Origin: Brevibacillus reuszeri
GTDB lineage: Bacteria; Bacillota; Bacilli; Brevibacillales; Brevibacillaceae
Direction: 5' to 3'
Assembly: GCF_001187725.1 (NCBI RefSeq)
Contig: NZ_LGIQ01000009.1
Span: forward strand, 1,921,493-1,985,492
Length of the DNA: 64,000 nt
Shown: in pieces, positions 24,940 to 33,952 of the stretch
How the letters are laid out: each line of letters begins with the position of its first letter
How positions within the stretch are numbered: position 1 is the stretch's first letter
Made by a program: the position numbers and the translations under genes
Notes under the pieces: generated by a model
What the model saw: only the letters and a program-made list of their open reading frames with translations
Databases searched by the model: none
Told to the model about the DNA's origin: nothing

Positions 24940-26202
24940 GTGAATTTAAGTCGCAAATTATTAAGTTTGTTTGTAATAGGAGCTTTAACACTTTCCGCAA
25001 TACCTAGTCAAATTCAAGCACAAACGAAAGAATCTCACTCACAAGGCAAATACGTTACTCCAATTGAAAGTGAAGAGTTTTGGAAACGAATCGAGGTCCA
25101 AGAAAGAATCCCCAAATTAATAAAATTTCTTGAAAATGAGTTTGAGGGCAATTTTGCTGGTTTATATGTGGACCAAGAGAATGGTGGGGTAATAAATATT
25201 GGATTCCTCTCGATTCCTAGTGATGATCAATTGATTGAAGTTTCAAAAACACTCGGTAAGGACGTAAAAGTGAAGTACAATGAAGTAAAATATTCAAGGA
25301 AGAGTTTAGAAAGCATTGTGGACGAACTATCTTCAACGATCGATGAAACAGATGATGAAATTGGTTCTATATCTTCAAGTTTTGCATAACAGCAAGTGAT
25401 CATTGGGTACACAAATGATGAGGATAGTGCTAGAGAAAAGATCACTAACCAATTGAACAAAAAATCAATTAAGAAATTTATGAACAGCGATTCAATCGAT
25501 AATGAATTGATAAACTTCGTAAAAGTAGAACGGGCTGAATCTAAAATAGACCGTGCCTCCATTAAACTTCGCCCTGTTTCCGGAGGTGCTCAGATGAATT
25601 ATGAGGGATCAGGATTTTGCACAGTAGGTTTCTCGGCTAAGGATAGCAAAGGTAACTATTTTCTTGTCTCTTCCGGTCATTGTGCTTCTGCTGTTGGGCA
25701 GAAAGTTAATCAAAGTTATACAACCAACAATAATATCGGTACTGTTTATAAAAAGGTTTTTGATTACGGTGGGTCAGTTGATGCATCCCTAGTCAAAGTA
25801 GACTCCAGCTTGACAACACCTTATATCTTAACTACATCTGGCTCAAGTTATGATGCATCCGGGTATAAAATCATTGGTGAACAAATTAATGACTGGGAAG
25901 GCATGGGGGTTTGCACTTCACTTGGCGAAACAGATAAGCAGATGTGTGGATGGGTAGAGGAAACAAACGCAAGTGTACTTGCCTGGGGAGCGTATTTAAT
26001 CGGCCAGAAAAAAGTAAGCATTCCTGTAATAAATGGTGATAGTGGCTCGCCAGTAGGTGCTCCCGACAGTAAAGTAACAAGCAACTTAAATATATATGGT
26101 ATTGTCTCAGCAGGAACGCAAGGTAAAAACGTAGCATATTTAACCTATATCGGGAACATTAAGGCACAAACTGGTATTACAACAATAGTTGGTTCTAAGT
26201 AA
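24940..26202 (+). pseudogene. Secreted S1-family (streptogrisin-like) serine protease, split by an in-frame stop
   Basis: Two open stretches lie in one frame: GTG 24940 to TAA 25387-25389, then 25390 to 26202. The first encodes a signal peptide (MNLSRKLLSLFVIGALTLSA...) and a pro-region of alpha-lytic-protease style. The second encodes the catalytic domain with His in 'LVSSGHCAS', Asp in 'GSVDASLVKVD' and Ser in 'INGDSGSPVGA'. No frameshift is needed; one TAA codon breaks the gene just after the pro-region. GGAGGG precedes the GTG; no ribosome site precedes the GTG (25396) after the stop. It could be a recent pseudogene, a sequence error, or an unproven two-chain expression. AT-rich codon use differs from neighbours, suggesting transfer. 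Confidence 0.8.
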
Positions 26203-26207
26203 CGCCT

Positions 26208-26237
26208 GCCGGCCCACCTCATTAAGGATGGGCCGGC
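26208..26237. terminator. GC-rich hairpin after the protease
   Basis: GCCGGCCCA pairs perfectly with TGGGCCGGC. Only TATTAGT follows on the plus strand, so it is a weak or factor-assisted terminator. Confidence 0.5.
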
Positions 26238-26268
26238 TATTAGTACATAGAAAGGCAAGTGACCAGGC

Positions 26269-26580
26269 ATGAGAAAGTATGTTATTATGTGCTTTTTATC
26301 ATCCATGTATATTTTAGTTGGAAAAATGCTCATTTTTTTGCTTGCTGATCAACATGCCCTTGGTAATACAAGTATTTATCCCTTTTTTAACAACGCTTAC
26401 TACATAATTGGGGTAATTATTGTAATTTGGACGGTGAAAATGATATACAGGAAAGGTTTTCATAGAAATAAAAAGGAACTGATAATCGATTATTTGATAT
26501 ACATTGTGATTGTTCTGTTAGTATACACTTTAACAAACATGATAATTGATAAGTATTTAGCTCATTTGATGGGTCTGTAA
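26269..26580 (+). CDS. Small membrane protein of unknown function
   Basis: A 103-residue protein with three hydrophobic segments (about residues 5-25, 40-60, 75-95) and basic loops (KMIYRKGFHRNKKE). I recognise no family. It shares the AT-rich composition of the broken protease just upstream and could be part of the same acquired segment. GAAAGG lies about fourteen bases before the ATG, so translation initiation may be weak. Confidence 0.6.
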   Translation: MRKYVIMCFLSSMYILVGKMLIFLLADQHALGNTSIYPFFNNAYYIIGVIIVIWTVKMIYRKGFHRNKKELIIDYLIYIVIVLLVYTLTNMIIDKYLAHLMGL

Positions 26581-26604
26581 AATAAAATGCGCAACTTCTT
26601 AAAA

Positions 26605-27246
26605 TTAGGTCATGATTTTTGTCGGAAGCTGATGGAGCAAGTGTTGGAGATTTTGTCTGTACAGGCTGGAAACATTCCACTCTGCATACGGCTCTGGCAC
26701 GGAGGGGATTGCTATTTGCTCCAGTGAGCACGTCACTACGTGCAGGGCTTGCGCCTTTTCTACTAATTCGAGCAAATACTGCCGCAATGCGAGAACATCC
26801 TTCTTTTCTCCTACAGGACCATGGCCGGGGACGACCTTGTGGAAAGACTGATCATTCATTTGCCCCAGTATTTTAATCCATTCCTTGGCATTGCCGGTTT
26901 GCACGCTGGGATGGCTCTGCACAAACAAGAGGTCCGCGGCGAACATCACTTGATCATCCGGCAAATAAAGAACAGAGTCACAGGCACTATGTCCGTTTCC
27001 CATGGCGATCAATACGGCTGTTCGTTTGCTGCCATGCAGAGTGAGAGAGCCGTCAAAAGTAATCGTAGGAGGAGTAGGTACCACAGAAGATAGGGAAGCG
27101 TCCATGGTGAGAAGATCGCCTAGTTGATCGGATAGCTCTTGTCGCTTTTGCACATCGGTTTCCTGTTCCAGCCTTTGTTTCACCGTCTCGGGATAGCCGG
27201 GATTGGAACGGGCGAATTCGAGGAACTGCTGACTTCGTTCAATCAT
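26605..27246 (-). pseudogene. 5'-truncated metallo-beta-lactamase-fold hydrolase
   Basis: The readable 213 residues match only the C-terminal part of an MBL-fold hydrolase: 'GHSACDSVLYLPDDQVMFAADLLF' (third metal-binding region) and 'KVVPGHGPVGEKKDVL'. The N-terminal strand pair with the essential HxHxDH motif is absent. An in-frame TGA lies nine codons before the first ATG (27246), no ribosome site precedes it, and no N-terminal half is readable in other frames before the SET gene. It is therefore most likely a decayed gene. Confidence 0.7.
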
Positions 27247-27441
27247 GAGGAGTGGTAGGAGACATCATAGCAAGCGAACCTCCTCTGCTGAATTAGTAGA
27301 TATGGATATATTTTACAATGACCTAAATTGATGACACCAGTCTCAAAAGTAAGGCGAATAACGGTCACAAACGCACACCACTTTTGGCCGAACTGCTTAT
27401 GATAATAAAAAGGCGACTGCGCCAAGGAGTGAAACAAAACC

Positions 27442-28041
27442 ATGATGCATCCCGATACAGAACTGCGCTATATCAACGATGAGATCGGGTACGGTGTGTT
27501 CGCGACGAAGTTCATTCCCAAAGGAACGATCGTATGGGCCATGGATGATTTGGATCAGGTATTAGACCCTGTCTTTGTGGAAAAACTGGACCCATTACGC
27601 AAGCAGGATGTGCAAAAATATTCGTTCAGAAACCAGTACGGAAAGTACATTCTGTGCTGGGATAAAGCCCGGTTTGTTAACCACAGCTTTTATGCGACAT
27701 GCGTAGCGACCATGTACGATCTGGAGCTGGCAGCACGCGACATTTTTCCAGGGGAAGAGCTGACTGACGATTATGGGACGCTGAATCTGGATGAACCCTT
27801 TGACTGCTTGCCAGAAGAGGGCACAAGTCGCTTTCGTGTATTGCCTGATGATCTGCTACGTTATTATCCAGTGTGGGATGAAATGGCGGCAGCTGCTTTT
27901 CAACGATTTAATCTGGTTGAACAGCCGTTGAAGCATCTCATACGTTCGGAGCATGAAGCAGCCATAAAGGAAATTACCGAGAAGAGACGTTCTCTCGATT
28001 CGATTGTCCATCTTTATTGCAACCGGCATTTTCCCAAATAA
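27442..28041 (+). CDS. SET-domain protein
   Basis: A 199-residue protein with a compact SET domain: 'EIGYGVFATKFIPKGTIVWA' opens it, 'KARFVNHSFYATC' gives the NHS/N motif, and 'DIFPGEELTDDYGTLN' the closing GEELTxDYG. SET proteins are lysine methyltransferases binding SAM; bacterial targets are largely unknown. A post-SET-like 'FDCLPEEG' has only one Cys, so no zinc cluster. The C-terminal 60 residues are helical. AAGGAG precedes the ATGATG; either ATG is possible. Monocistronic with its own terminator. Confidence 0.88.
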   Translation: MMHPDTELRYINDEIGYGVFATKFIPKGTIVWAMDDLDQVLDPVFVEKLDPLRKQDVQKYSFRNQYGKYILCWDKARFVNHSFYATCVATMYDLELAARDIFPGEELTDDYGTLNLDEPFDCLPEEGTSRFRVLPDDLLRYYPVWDEMAAAAFQRFNLVEQPLKHLIRSEHEAAIKEITEKRRSLDSIVHLYCNRHFPK

Positions 28042-28059
28042 CACGATTGTAATAACCTC

Positions 28060-28084
28060 CGGGCCGGGCAACGGCCCGATTTTG
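28060..28084 (+). terminator. Rho-independent terminator
   Basis: CGGGCC pairs with GGCCCG, followed by ATTTTG, after the SET-domain gene. Confidence 0.65.
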
Positions 28085-28146
28085 TTGAACTCTGAGAGTA
28101 GAATCAGTATTATGGAATGTAAAGGTGAAGTGAAAGGTTGATTTCA

Positions 28147-29805
28147 TTGGAAAACAAGGTAGCGTCATCCAATTTTATCCGCAATATTGTGGTCGACGAC
28201 TTGCAAGAGGGAAAAGTAAAGGAAATCATTACCCGCTTTCCCCCAGAGCCGAACGGGTATCTTCATATTGGACATGCCAAAGCGATCATTCTCAATTTTG
28301 AGCTCGCACATGAGTTTTCTGGTAAAGCCAATCTGCGTTTTGACGATACCAACCCGGTAAAAGAAGACACAGAGTATGTAGAAGCGATCAAGCGCGATGT
28401 ACAATGGCTTGGGTTTGAATGGGACGGACTGTTTTTTGCATCGGACTACTTCGAAGAGATGTACAACCGTGCTGTGCTGCTGATTAAAAAGGGAAAAGCG
28501 TATGTAGACGATCTTCCAGCCGAAGAGATGCGCAAATTGCGCGGAACGTTGACAGAGCCTGGTGTTGACAGTCCATACCGAAACCGCTCAGTAGAAGAAA
28601 ACCTGGATTTGTTGGCTCGGATGCGCCAAGGGGAATTCAAGGACGGAGAAAAAGTGTTGCGTGCGAAAATCGACATGACCTCTCCGAACTTCAACATGCG
28701 TGATCCGGTCTTGTACCGAATTTCACATGCGCATCATCATAACACGGGTGACAAATGGTGTATCTACCCGATGTACGATTTTGCTCATCCGCTGGAGGAT
28801 GCGATCGAGGGAGTTACTCACTCGCTTTGCTCACTGGAGTTTGAGGATCACCGTCCATTGTATGACTGGGTAGTGAGCGAATGTGAGATGGAGCATGTGC
28901 CGCGTCAGTACGAATTCGCTCGTCTGAACCTCACGAATACAGTGATGAGCAAACGCAAGCTCAAGCTGCTTGTAGATGAGAAGGTAGTAGATGGCTGGGA
29001 TGATCCGCGCATGCCGACCATTGCGGGCTTCCGCCGTCGTGGCTTTACACCGGAAGCGATTCGTACGTTTGCCCGTGAGGTAGGGGTAGCACGCAGCAAC
29101 AGCATCGTTGATGAGAAGATGCTGGAGCATTTTATTCGTGAAGACTTGAAGCTGAAGGCGCCGCGTACAATGGCAGTCTTAAACCCGCTTAAAGTCGTTA
29201 TTACCAACTATCCAGAAGGACAAGTGGAAATGCTGGATGCGGAAATCAACCCGGAAAATCCGGAGATGGGTAACCGCGAAATTCCGTTTTCCCGTGAGAT
29301 TTACATTGAGCAGGATGACTTCATGGAGAATCCGCCGAACAAATATTTCCGCCTCTTTCCGGGAAATGAAGTGCGCCTGAAAAATGCGTACTTCATCAAA
29401 TGCAACGATGTAGTGAAAGACGCTGACGGCAACGTGATCGAAATTCACTGCACGTACGACCCTGAAACAAAGAGCGGAAGCGGATTTACTGGTCGCAAAG
29501 TAAAAGGTACGATCCACTGGGTAAATGCGTCCGATGCTGTTCCGGCTGAATTCCGTCTGTACGAGCCATTGATTATGGATGGCGAGGAAACAGAAGGTAC
29601 GTTCCTGGACAACATCAACCCGAATTCCTTGGAAGTGCTGCAAGGCTTTGTGGAACAAAACATGAAAGATACTCAGCCGCAAGAAAAGTACCAATTTTTC
29701 CGTCACGGCTACTTCAATGTCGATCCAAAGGATACGACAGAAGACAAACTTGTCTTTAACCGGATCGTTTCACTGAAAAGCTCTTTTGAGCTGCCAAAAG
29801 CATAA
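28147..29805 (+). CDS. glnS: Glutaminyl-tRNA synthetase
   Basis: About 552 residues, matching the usual 550-560. Class I signatures: 'RFPPEPNGYLHIGHAKAI' (HIGH) near residue 30 and VMSKRKL (KMSKS) near residue 265. 'LRFDDTNPVKEDTEYVEAI' and 'DFAHPLEDAIEGVTHSLCSLEF' are GlnRS rather than GluRS features, and the C-terminal beta-barrel anticodon domain is complete. I prefer TTG 28147 because AAAGG lies nine bases before it; TTG 28138 is too close to the site. Many Bacillales lack GlnRS and use GatCAB instead, so its presence is taxonomically informative. Confidence 0.97.
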   Translation: MENKVASSNFIRNIVVDDLQEGKVKEIITRFPPEPNGYLHIGHAKAIILNFELAHEFSGKANLRFDDTNPVKEDTEYVEAIKRDVQWLGFEWDGLFFASDYFEEMYNRAVLLIKKGKAYVDDLPAEEMRKLRGTLTEPGVDSPYRNRSVEENLDLLARMRQGEFKDGEKVLRAKIDMTSPNFNMRDPVLYRISHAHHHNTGDKWCIYPMYDFAHPLEDAIEGVTHSLCSLEFEDHRPLYDWVVSECEMEHVPRQYEFARLNLTNTVMSKRKLKLLVDEKVVDGWDDPRMPTIAGFRRRGFTPEAIRTFAREVGVARSNSIVDEKMLEHFIREDLKLKAPRTMAVLNPLKVVITNYPEGQVEMLDAEINPENPEMGNREIPFSREIYIEQDDFMENPPNKYFRLFPGNEVRLKNAYFIKCNDVVKDADGNVIEIHCTYDPETKSGSGFTGRKVKGTIHWVNASDAVPAEFRLYEPLIMDGEETEGTFLDNINPNSLEVLQGFVEQNMKDTQPQEKYQFFRHGYFNVDPKDTTEDKLVFNRIVSLKSSFELPKA

Positions 29806-29823
29806 GTGAAGAGAGAAGCAACG

Positions 29824-29866
29824 AACGCTGCCCATGCACAGGAGACTGTGCTCGGCAGCGTTTTTT
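29824..29866 (+). terminator. Rho-independent terminator
   Basis: AACGCTGCC pairs with GGCAGCGTT and T6 follows, after glnS. Confidence 0.9.
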
Positions 29867-29927
29867 ATGGAACTTTTTTCAGGGGCGTGTATAATTATTC
29901 ATGTCATGAATAGAAGGGGGACAGGTA

Positions 29928-31262
29928 GTGAACGGGAGAGCAGAACTCACACGCAGCTTGAAGCTGTGGCATATTGTCGTGATCGGCTTGGGGTATATGG
30001 CACCAATGGCCGTTTTTGATACGTTCGGAATTGTATCCGAAGAAACAGGCGGATTTGTTCCGGCTGCTTACGCAGTGACGCTTCTGGCGATATTGTTTAC
30101 AGCGTCCAGCTACGGGAAAATGGTCCGTGTATTTCCTTCAGCGGGGACCGCATACACGTACACGCAGCAGACGATTAATCCTTACGCTGGCTTTATGGTA
30201 GGTTGGGCTTCGCTGCTCGATTATTTATTTTTACCCATGATTAATGCGTTGTTGACGGGCGTTTACCTGTCATCTGTTTTTCCAGAGGTACCCACAACAT
30301 GGTGGATCGTCGGATTTATTGTCCTGATTACTACTCTTAATATATTTCGTGTAACCGTTACAGCGTCGATCAACTCGTTTCTTGTCCTTTTTCAAATCGC
30401 AGTTGTCGTACTCTTTGCAGGATTGGCAATTCGAGGGCTGGCTACTGGAGACGGAATCGGACAAGTCTTTGCGATCCGACCGTTCTTTTCGCCAGAGCTG
30501 ACTGTTGCTGCCTTGTTTTCCGGTGCGTCGATCCTGTGCTTCTCGTTTCTCGGCTTTGATGCTGTTACAACACTGACAGAGGAGACCGTCGATGCCAAAA
30601 AGACGATTCCCCGGGGAATTTTGTTGGTAGCGATGGTAGGGGGAGCTTTGTTTATTACAGCTTCTTACTTCATGCAGGCGTTATTCCCGGATGTATCTGT
30701 CCTATCTGACCCTGAAGCTGCCTCTGCCGAAATTGCCCTTCACATTGGTGGCTCCATTTTTCAATTAGTGTTTTTGGCTGCCGCTCTATCGTCTACACTA
30801 GCTTCTGGGCTGGTATCGGTAACGAGCGTCACACGTCTGCTTTTTGCGATGGGGCGCGATGGCTTTTTGCCAAGAAAATGGTTCGGATATGTGCATCCAA
30901 AGCTGAAGACACCACTGCTCAATGTCCTGCTCGTCGGTACCTTGATGTTTGCTGCTCTGTTCCTGGATTTATTGACAGCGACTTCCTTTATCAACTTTGG
31001 AGCGCTGATCGCATTCAGCTTCGTCAACCTCAGCGTCATTGCCTACTATATGCGCAAACAAAAACGATTACGGGTGACAGAGTGGTGGAGCTATCTATTG
31101 TCACCGCTCATCGGTGTAGGCTTCATCAGCTTTATGTGGATCAGCCTGGACATCAAATCAATGATTCTGGGAATTCTGTGGAGCCTCGTCGGACTCATCT
31201 ATTTACTCTATTTGGTGAAAATAAAAGGTGCGAGATTAGACCTGATGAAGTTTGAAGAGTAA
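29928..31262 (+). CDS. APC-family amino acid/amine permease
   Basis: A 444-residue transporter with about twelve membrane segments. 'IGLGYMAPMAVFDTFGIVSEETGG' in segment 1 and 'FLGFDAVTTLTEETVDAKKTI' in segment 6 are the substrate-binding signatures of the APC superfamily (similar to YveA/PuuP-type carriers). The start is GTG 29928 after GAAGGGGGA. Substrate cannot be told; no catabolic neighbour is linked. It stands between two terminators. Confidence 0.92.
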   Translation: MNGRAELTRSLKLWHIVVIGLGYMAPMAVFDTFGIVSEETGGFVPAAYAVTLLAILFTASSYGKMVRVFPSAGTAYTYTQQTINPYAGFMVGWASLLDYLFLPMINALLTGVYLSSVFPEVPTTWWIVGFIVLITTLNIFRVTVTASINSFLVLFQIAVVVLFAGLAIRGLATGDGIGQVFAIRPFFSPELTVAALFSGASILCFSFLGFDAVTTLTEETVDAKKTIPRGILLVAMVGGALFITASYFMQALFPDVSVLSDPEAASAEIALHIGGSIFQLVFLAAALSSTLASGLVSVTSVTRLLFAMGRDGFLPRKWFGYVHPKLKTPLLNVLLVGTLMFAALFLDLLTATSFINFGALIAFSFVNLSVIAYYMRKQKRLRVTEWWSYLLSPLIGVGFISFMWISLDIKSMILGILWSLVGLIYLLYLVKIKGARLDLMKFEE

Positions 31263-31280
31263 AGAAGTAGCTTTCAAAGA

Positions 31281-31314
31281 GACAGGATTATTACTCATGA
31301 TCCTGTCTTTTTTT
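31281..31314 (+). terminator. Rho-independent terminator
   Basis: GACAGGAT pairs with ATCCTGTC followed by T-run, ending the permease gene. Confidence 0.9.
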
Positions 31315-31377
31315 ATGTAGTAATACATCCTGAGCAACCCACACCTGACAAAGGAGCGAGAAACGGGAGCAGCTCGT

Positions 31378-31585
31378 GAGAGGAAAAGGGAGAAAATGCG
31401 AAGGCCTTAGAGACACCTACCAAGGCGCAATGGAGAAAGCGAGACCTGCCTTTAGCGTCCACCTTGAACGAGCCTCTCTGAATATACTGCTTTGGACGCG
31501 GGTTTCGCTTTTGAAATGGAGCCGTCCTGAGATGCCCCCCTGCAGGTGTCTCTACGAGCCACAGCATTTTCTCCCTTTTCCTCTC
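31378..31585. repeat. Long palindromic element (about 208 bp)
   Basis: A perfect 22-bp inverted repeat (31378-31399 against 31564-31585) frames the element. Inside are further matched arms: 31408-31418 with 31544-31554 (TAGAGACACCT), 31436-31446 with 31501-31511 (AAAGCGA core), and 31455-31460 with 31494-31499 (GCGTCC). The whole can fold as one rod-like hairpin. No open frame of credible codon use lies in it. It occupies most of the 435-bp gap between the permease and the ECF operon. It may be a MITE-like repeat or a structured RNA; strand unknown. Confidence 0.7.
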
Positions 31586-31697
31586 CTCTAAGGCCGTCCA
31601 AAGCGAGTCCCAGCTAGACGTCCACCAGAAGAGAGAGTAAACTGGCTACAGGAATATTCCAAACTTTACTAGTTTCCACTAAAGGAGGACTTTTCTT

Positions 31698-32300
31698 ATG
31701 CTTACTTCACTCTTCCGTCGGAAATGGACGACGGTTGATTATGTGCTGATTGTCGTCACAGCCGCTTTATATGCGGTTGCGATCATCATGCTTGCGAATA
31801 TCAAGCTGATTCCATCCGTTCCAATCCGGCCAGCCAACGCATTGCAGCCGGTGTTTGGCATGCTCTTTGGTCTGCCTGGATGCATCGGACTTGCCTTCGG
31901 GAATATGGTGAGTGACTTGTTGACGGGAAGTGCCCCACCCCATGCGGTTGCTGTTGGATTTATCTCTAACTTTTTAGGTGGATTTATCGGCTTTCTGGCA
32001 GTCAGTCATCCTGCATTGAAAACGAAGCGCAGTCTGATTCAATACTATTTGTTCGTAGTGATTATCAGCTCCGCGGTAGTTGCGTGCGCGATACTCATTA
32101 ACGTTGCACTCGGTTTGACACCGATGGCTATCGCTGCGATGTTCATTCCGACCGTATTTTTAAACCAGGCGATATCTACTGCCATTCTCGGTCCGATCCT
32201 GCTGAAGCTGCTCTATCCTTTCGTGAAGCGTTCGGGTCTGTACCGCGGACGTCCACTTCAGGAATATAGCTATCTGGGAAATGAAGGCAGGGTCCTCTAG
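31698..32300 (+). CDS. ECF transporter S-component (QueT-like)
   Basis: A 200-residue membrane protein with about six segments. 'IKLIPSVPIRPANALQPVFG' followed by 'GLPGCIGLAFGNMVSDLLTG' resembles QueT-type and other ECF substrate-binding subunits, including the small-residue helix that contacts EcfT. The substrate is not identifiable. Its stop overlaps the next start by one base (TAGTG), and A, A' and T genes follow, so this is a dedicated group-I ECF system. AAAGGAGGA precedes the ATG. Confidence 0.8.
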   Translation: MLTSLFRRKWTTVDYVLIVVTAALYAVAIIMLANIKLIPSVPIRPANALQPVFGMLFGLPGCIGLAFGNMVSDLLTGSAPPHAVAVGFISNFLGGFIGFLAVSHPALKTKRSLIQYYLFVVIISSAVVACAILINVALGLTPMAIAAMFIPTVFLNQAISTAILGPILLKLLYPFVKRSGLYRGRPLQEYSYLGNEGRVL

Positions 32301-33142
32301 TGAAAAAAGAACCGCTGCTGCAAGCTAGGGAGGTACATTGGCAATATGAAGACACAGCAGCCCCTTCTTTGGCAAATGTGAATCTCGACTTGTATCCAGG
32401 AGAGGTAGTGGGCGTTGTCGGACCTGCTGGGGCTGGAAAGACAACACTGCTGCTCATGCTATCCGGCTTGGTCCCGGCAAACTACGCGGGTCATTTTGTA
32501 GGGGAAAGAAAGACGCATGCTGAGCTCGGCATCGTCTTTCAGGACCCGGAAACGCAATTTATCGGACTTACCGTCGAAGAAGAGCTGGCTTTTTCGCTGG
32601 AGAATGTAGGGTTTACTGATGCACAAATCGAGCAGCGAATTGGTGAGGTCCTGGAGCTGGTAGGGTTGCAGGGCTTCGCTGAGCGCTCTCCCTTTGAGCT
32701 GTCTGGCGGGGAAAAGCAGCGTGTAGCGATTGCGTCTGCCTTGTCACATGCCCCTCATGTTTTGCTTTTGGACGAGCCGACCTCAGAGCTTGACCCTTTG
32801 GGCGCGAGAGAGGTATTTTCACTCCTGCAACGCTTGAAGCAGGAGAACGAAATGACCATCATGGTATCTTCTCATGCGACGGAGGAGCTGGCAGCCTTTT
32901 GCGACAGAATGATTTTGGTAGCAGAGGGCAAAATCGTTCTGGATCTGCCCGTACGCGATTTCTTCGCACGAGTCGATGTACTGGACGCAAACGGTATATT
33001 TGTACCGGAGGTCGTTCGCCTCTACTACATGCTGTGTGAGACAGGTTCCCTGCGCGAGAAGCCCGGCGTATTGCCGCTCGATGTCGAGGAGCTGGCACTC
33101 CTCTATCGGGAGGCGCAATTGGTCGGGGAGGGAAGCCTGTGA
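32300..33142 (+). CDS. ECF transporter ATPase (EcfA)
   Basis: A 280-residue ABC ATPase: Walker A GPAGAGKTT, Q-loop 'IVFQDPETQFIGLTVEEELAFS', signature 'FELSGGEKQRVAIASALSHA', Walker B 'VLLLDEPTSELDP', and the switch His in 'MVSSHATEEL'. The 'QDPETQFIGLTVEEELAF' Q-helix is characteristic of ECF ATPases. GTG start overlapping the S-component stop by one base. Confidence 0.93.
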   Translation: MKKEPLLQAREVHWQYEDTAAPSLANVNLDLYPGEVVGVVGPAGAGKTTLLLMLSGLVPANYAGHFVGERKTHAELGIVFQDPETQFIGLTVEEELAFSLENVGFTDAQIEQRIGEVLELVGLQGFAERSPFELSGGEKQRVAIASALSHAPHVLLLDEPTSELDPLGAREVFSLLQRLKQENEMTIMVSSHATEELAAFCDRMILVAEGKIVLDLPVRDFFARVDVLDANGIFVPEVVRLYYMLCETGSLREKPGVLPLDVEELALLYREAQLVGEGSL

Positions 33143-33951
33143 GTACCGTCATTGCGTTTGAAGATGTATGGTATGGCTATGAAAAGGAAACGCCCGTTTT
33201 AAAAGGAGTTTCGCTAGAGATCAAGCGAGGCGAATTTGTCGCGATAATCGGGGGAAACGGTTCCGGGAAAACAACCTTGGCCAAGCATTGCAATGGCTTG
33301 TACAAGCCAACCAAAGGAAGGGTGACGGTTAATGATAGCGACACGCAGGATATGTCCGTAGCCCGTTTATCTAAAACGGTCGCCTATTGCTATCAAAATC
33401 CGGATCATCAAATCTTCCACCAGACAGTAAAAGCGGAAGTGTCGTTCGGTCCGAAAAATATGGGGCTGCCCGCGGCAGAAATCGAACAAGTAGTAAACGA
33501 GGCGCTCGAAGCAGTCGGTTTGGCTCACATAGGAGATGCAGAGCCGTATTTCTCCAGCAAAGGCACACGTCAAAAGATCGCAGTGGCTTCGATTTTGGCC
33601 ATGCGTCCAGAGGTCATCGTCCTGGATGAGCCGACTACCGGTCTCGATTATCGGGGGATGCAGGAGATGATGGAGCTCGTACGACGATTGCACAAGTCTG
33701 GCCATACGATCATCGTGATTACTCATGATATGCGTCTGGTCGCGGAATACGCTGAACGTGTCATTGTCATGCATCGGGGGAAGATCGTCTGCGATGGCGA
33801 TCCACCTCATGTATTTACAAAGCCTGAAATGCTCGCTTCTGCACAAGTTGAGCCGCCTGCCATCTATCGATTTGGCGAAGCAGCTGGATTTCTGGCGCCA
33901 ATTCCACTGACGCTCGCTGGAATGCAAAGCATGCTGACAAGGAGGGACTGA
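33139..33951 (+). CDS. ECF transporter ATPase (EcfA')
   Basis: A 270-residue partner ATPase: Walker A GGNGSGKTT, 'YCYQNPDHQIFHQTVKAEVSFG' Q-helix, Walker B 'VIVLDEPTTGLD', and 'IVITHDMRLVAEYAERVIVM'. The signature loop is degenerate, 'YFSSKGTRQKIAVASILAM' instead of LSGGxxQ, so one composite ATP site may be weakened. GTG start overlaps the preceding stop by four bases, giving tight coupling. Confidence 0.92.
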   Translation: MSTVIAFEDVWYGYEKETPVLKGVSLEIKRGEFVAIIGGNGSGKTTLAKHCNGLYKPTKGRVTVNDSDTQDMSVARLSKTVAYCYQNPDHQIFHQTVKAEVSFGPKNMGLPAAEIEQVVNEALEAVGLAHIGDAEPYFSSKGTRQKIAVASILAMRPEVIVLDEPTTGLDYRGMQEMMELVRRLHKSGHTIIVITHDMRLVAEYAERVIVMHRGKIVCDGDPPHVFTKPEMLASAQVEPPAIYRFGEAAGFLAPIPLTLAGMQSMLTRRD

Positions 33952-33952
33952 C

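Noticed and set aside
31321..31567. Open frames on both strands within the 31.3-31.6 kb palindrome
   Set aside because: They exist only because of the GC-rich inverted arms; no ribosome site or motif.
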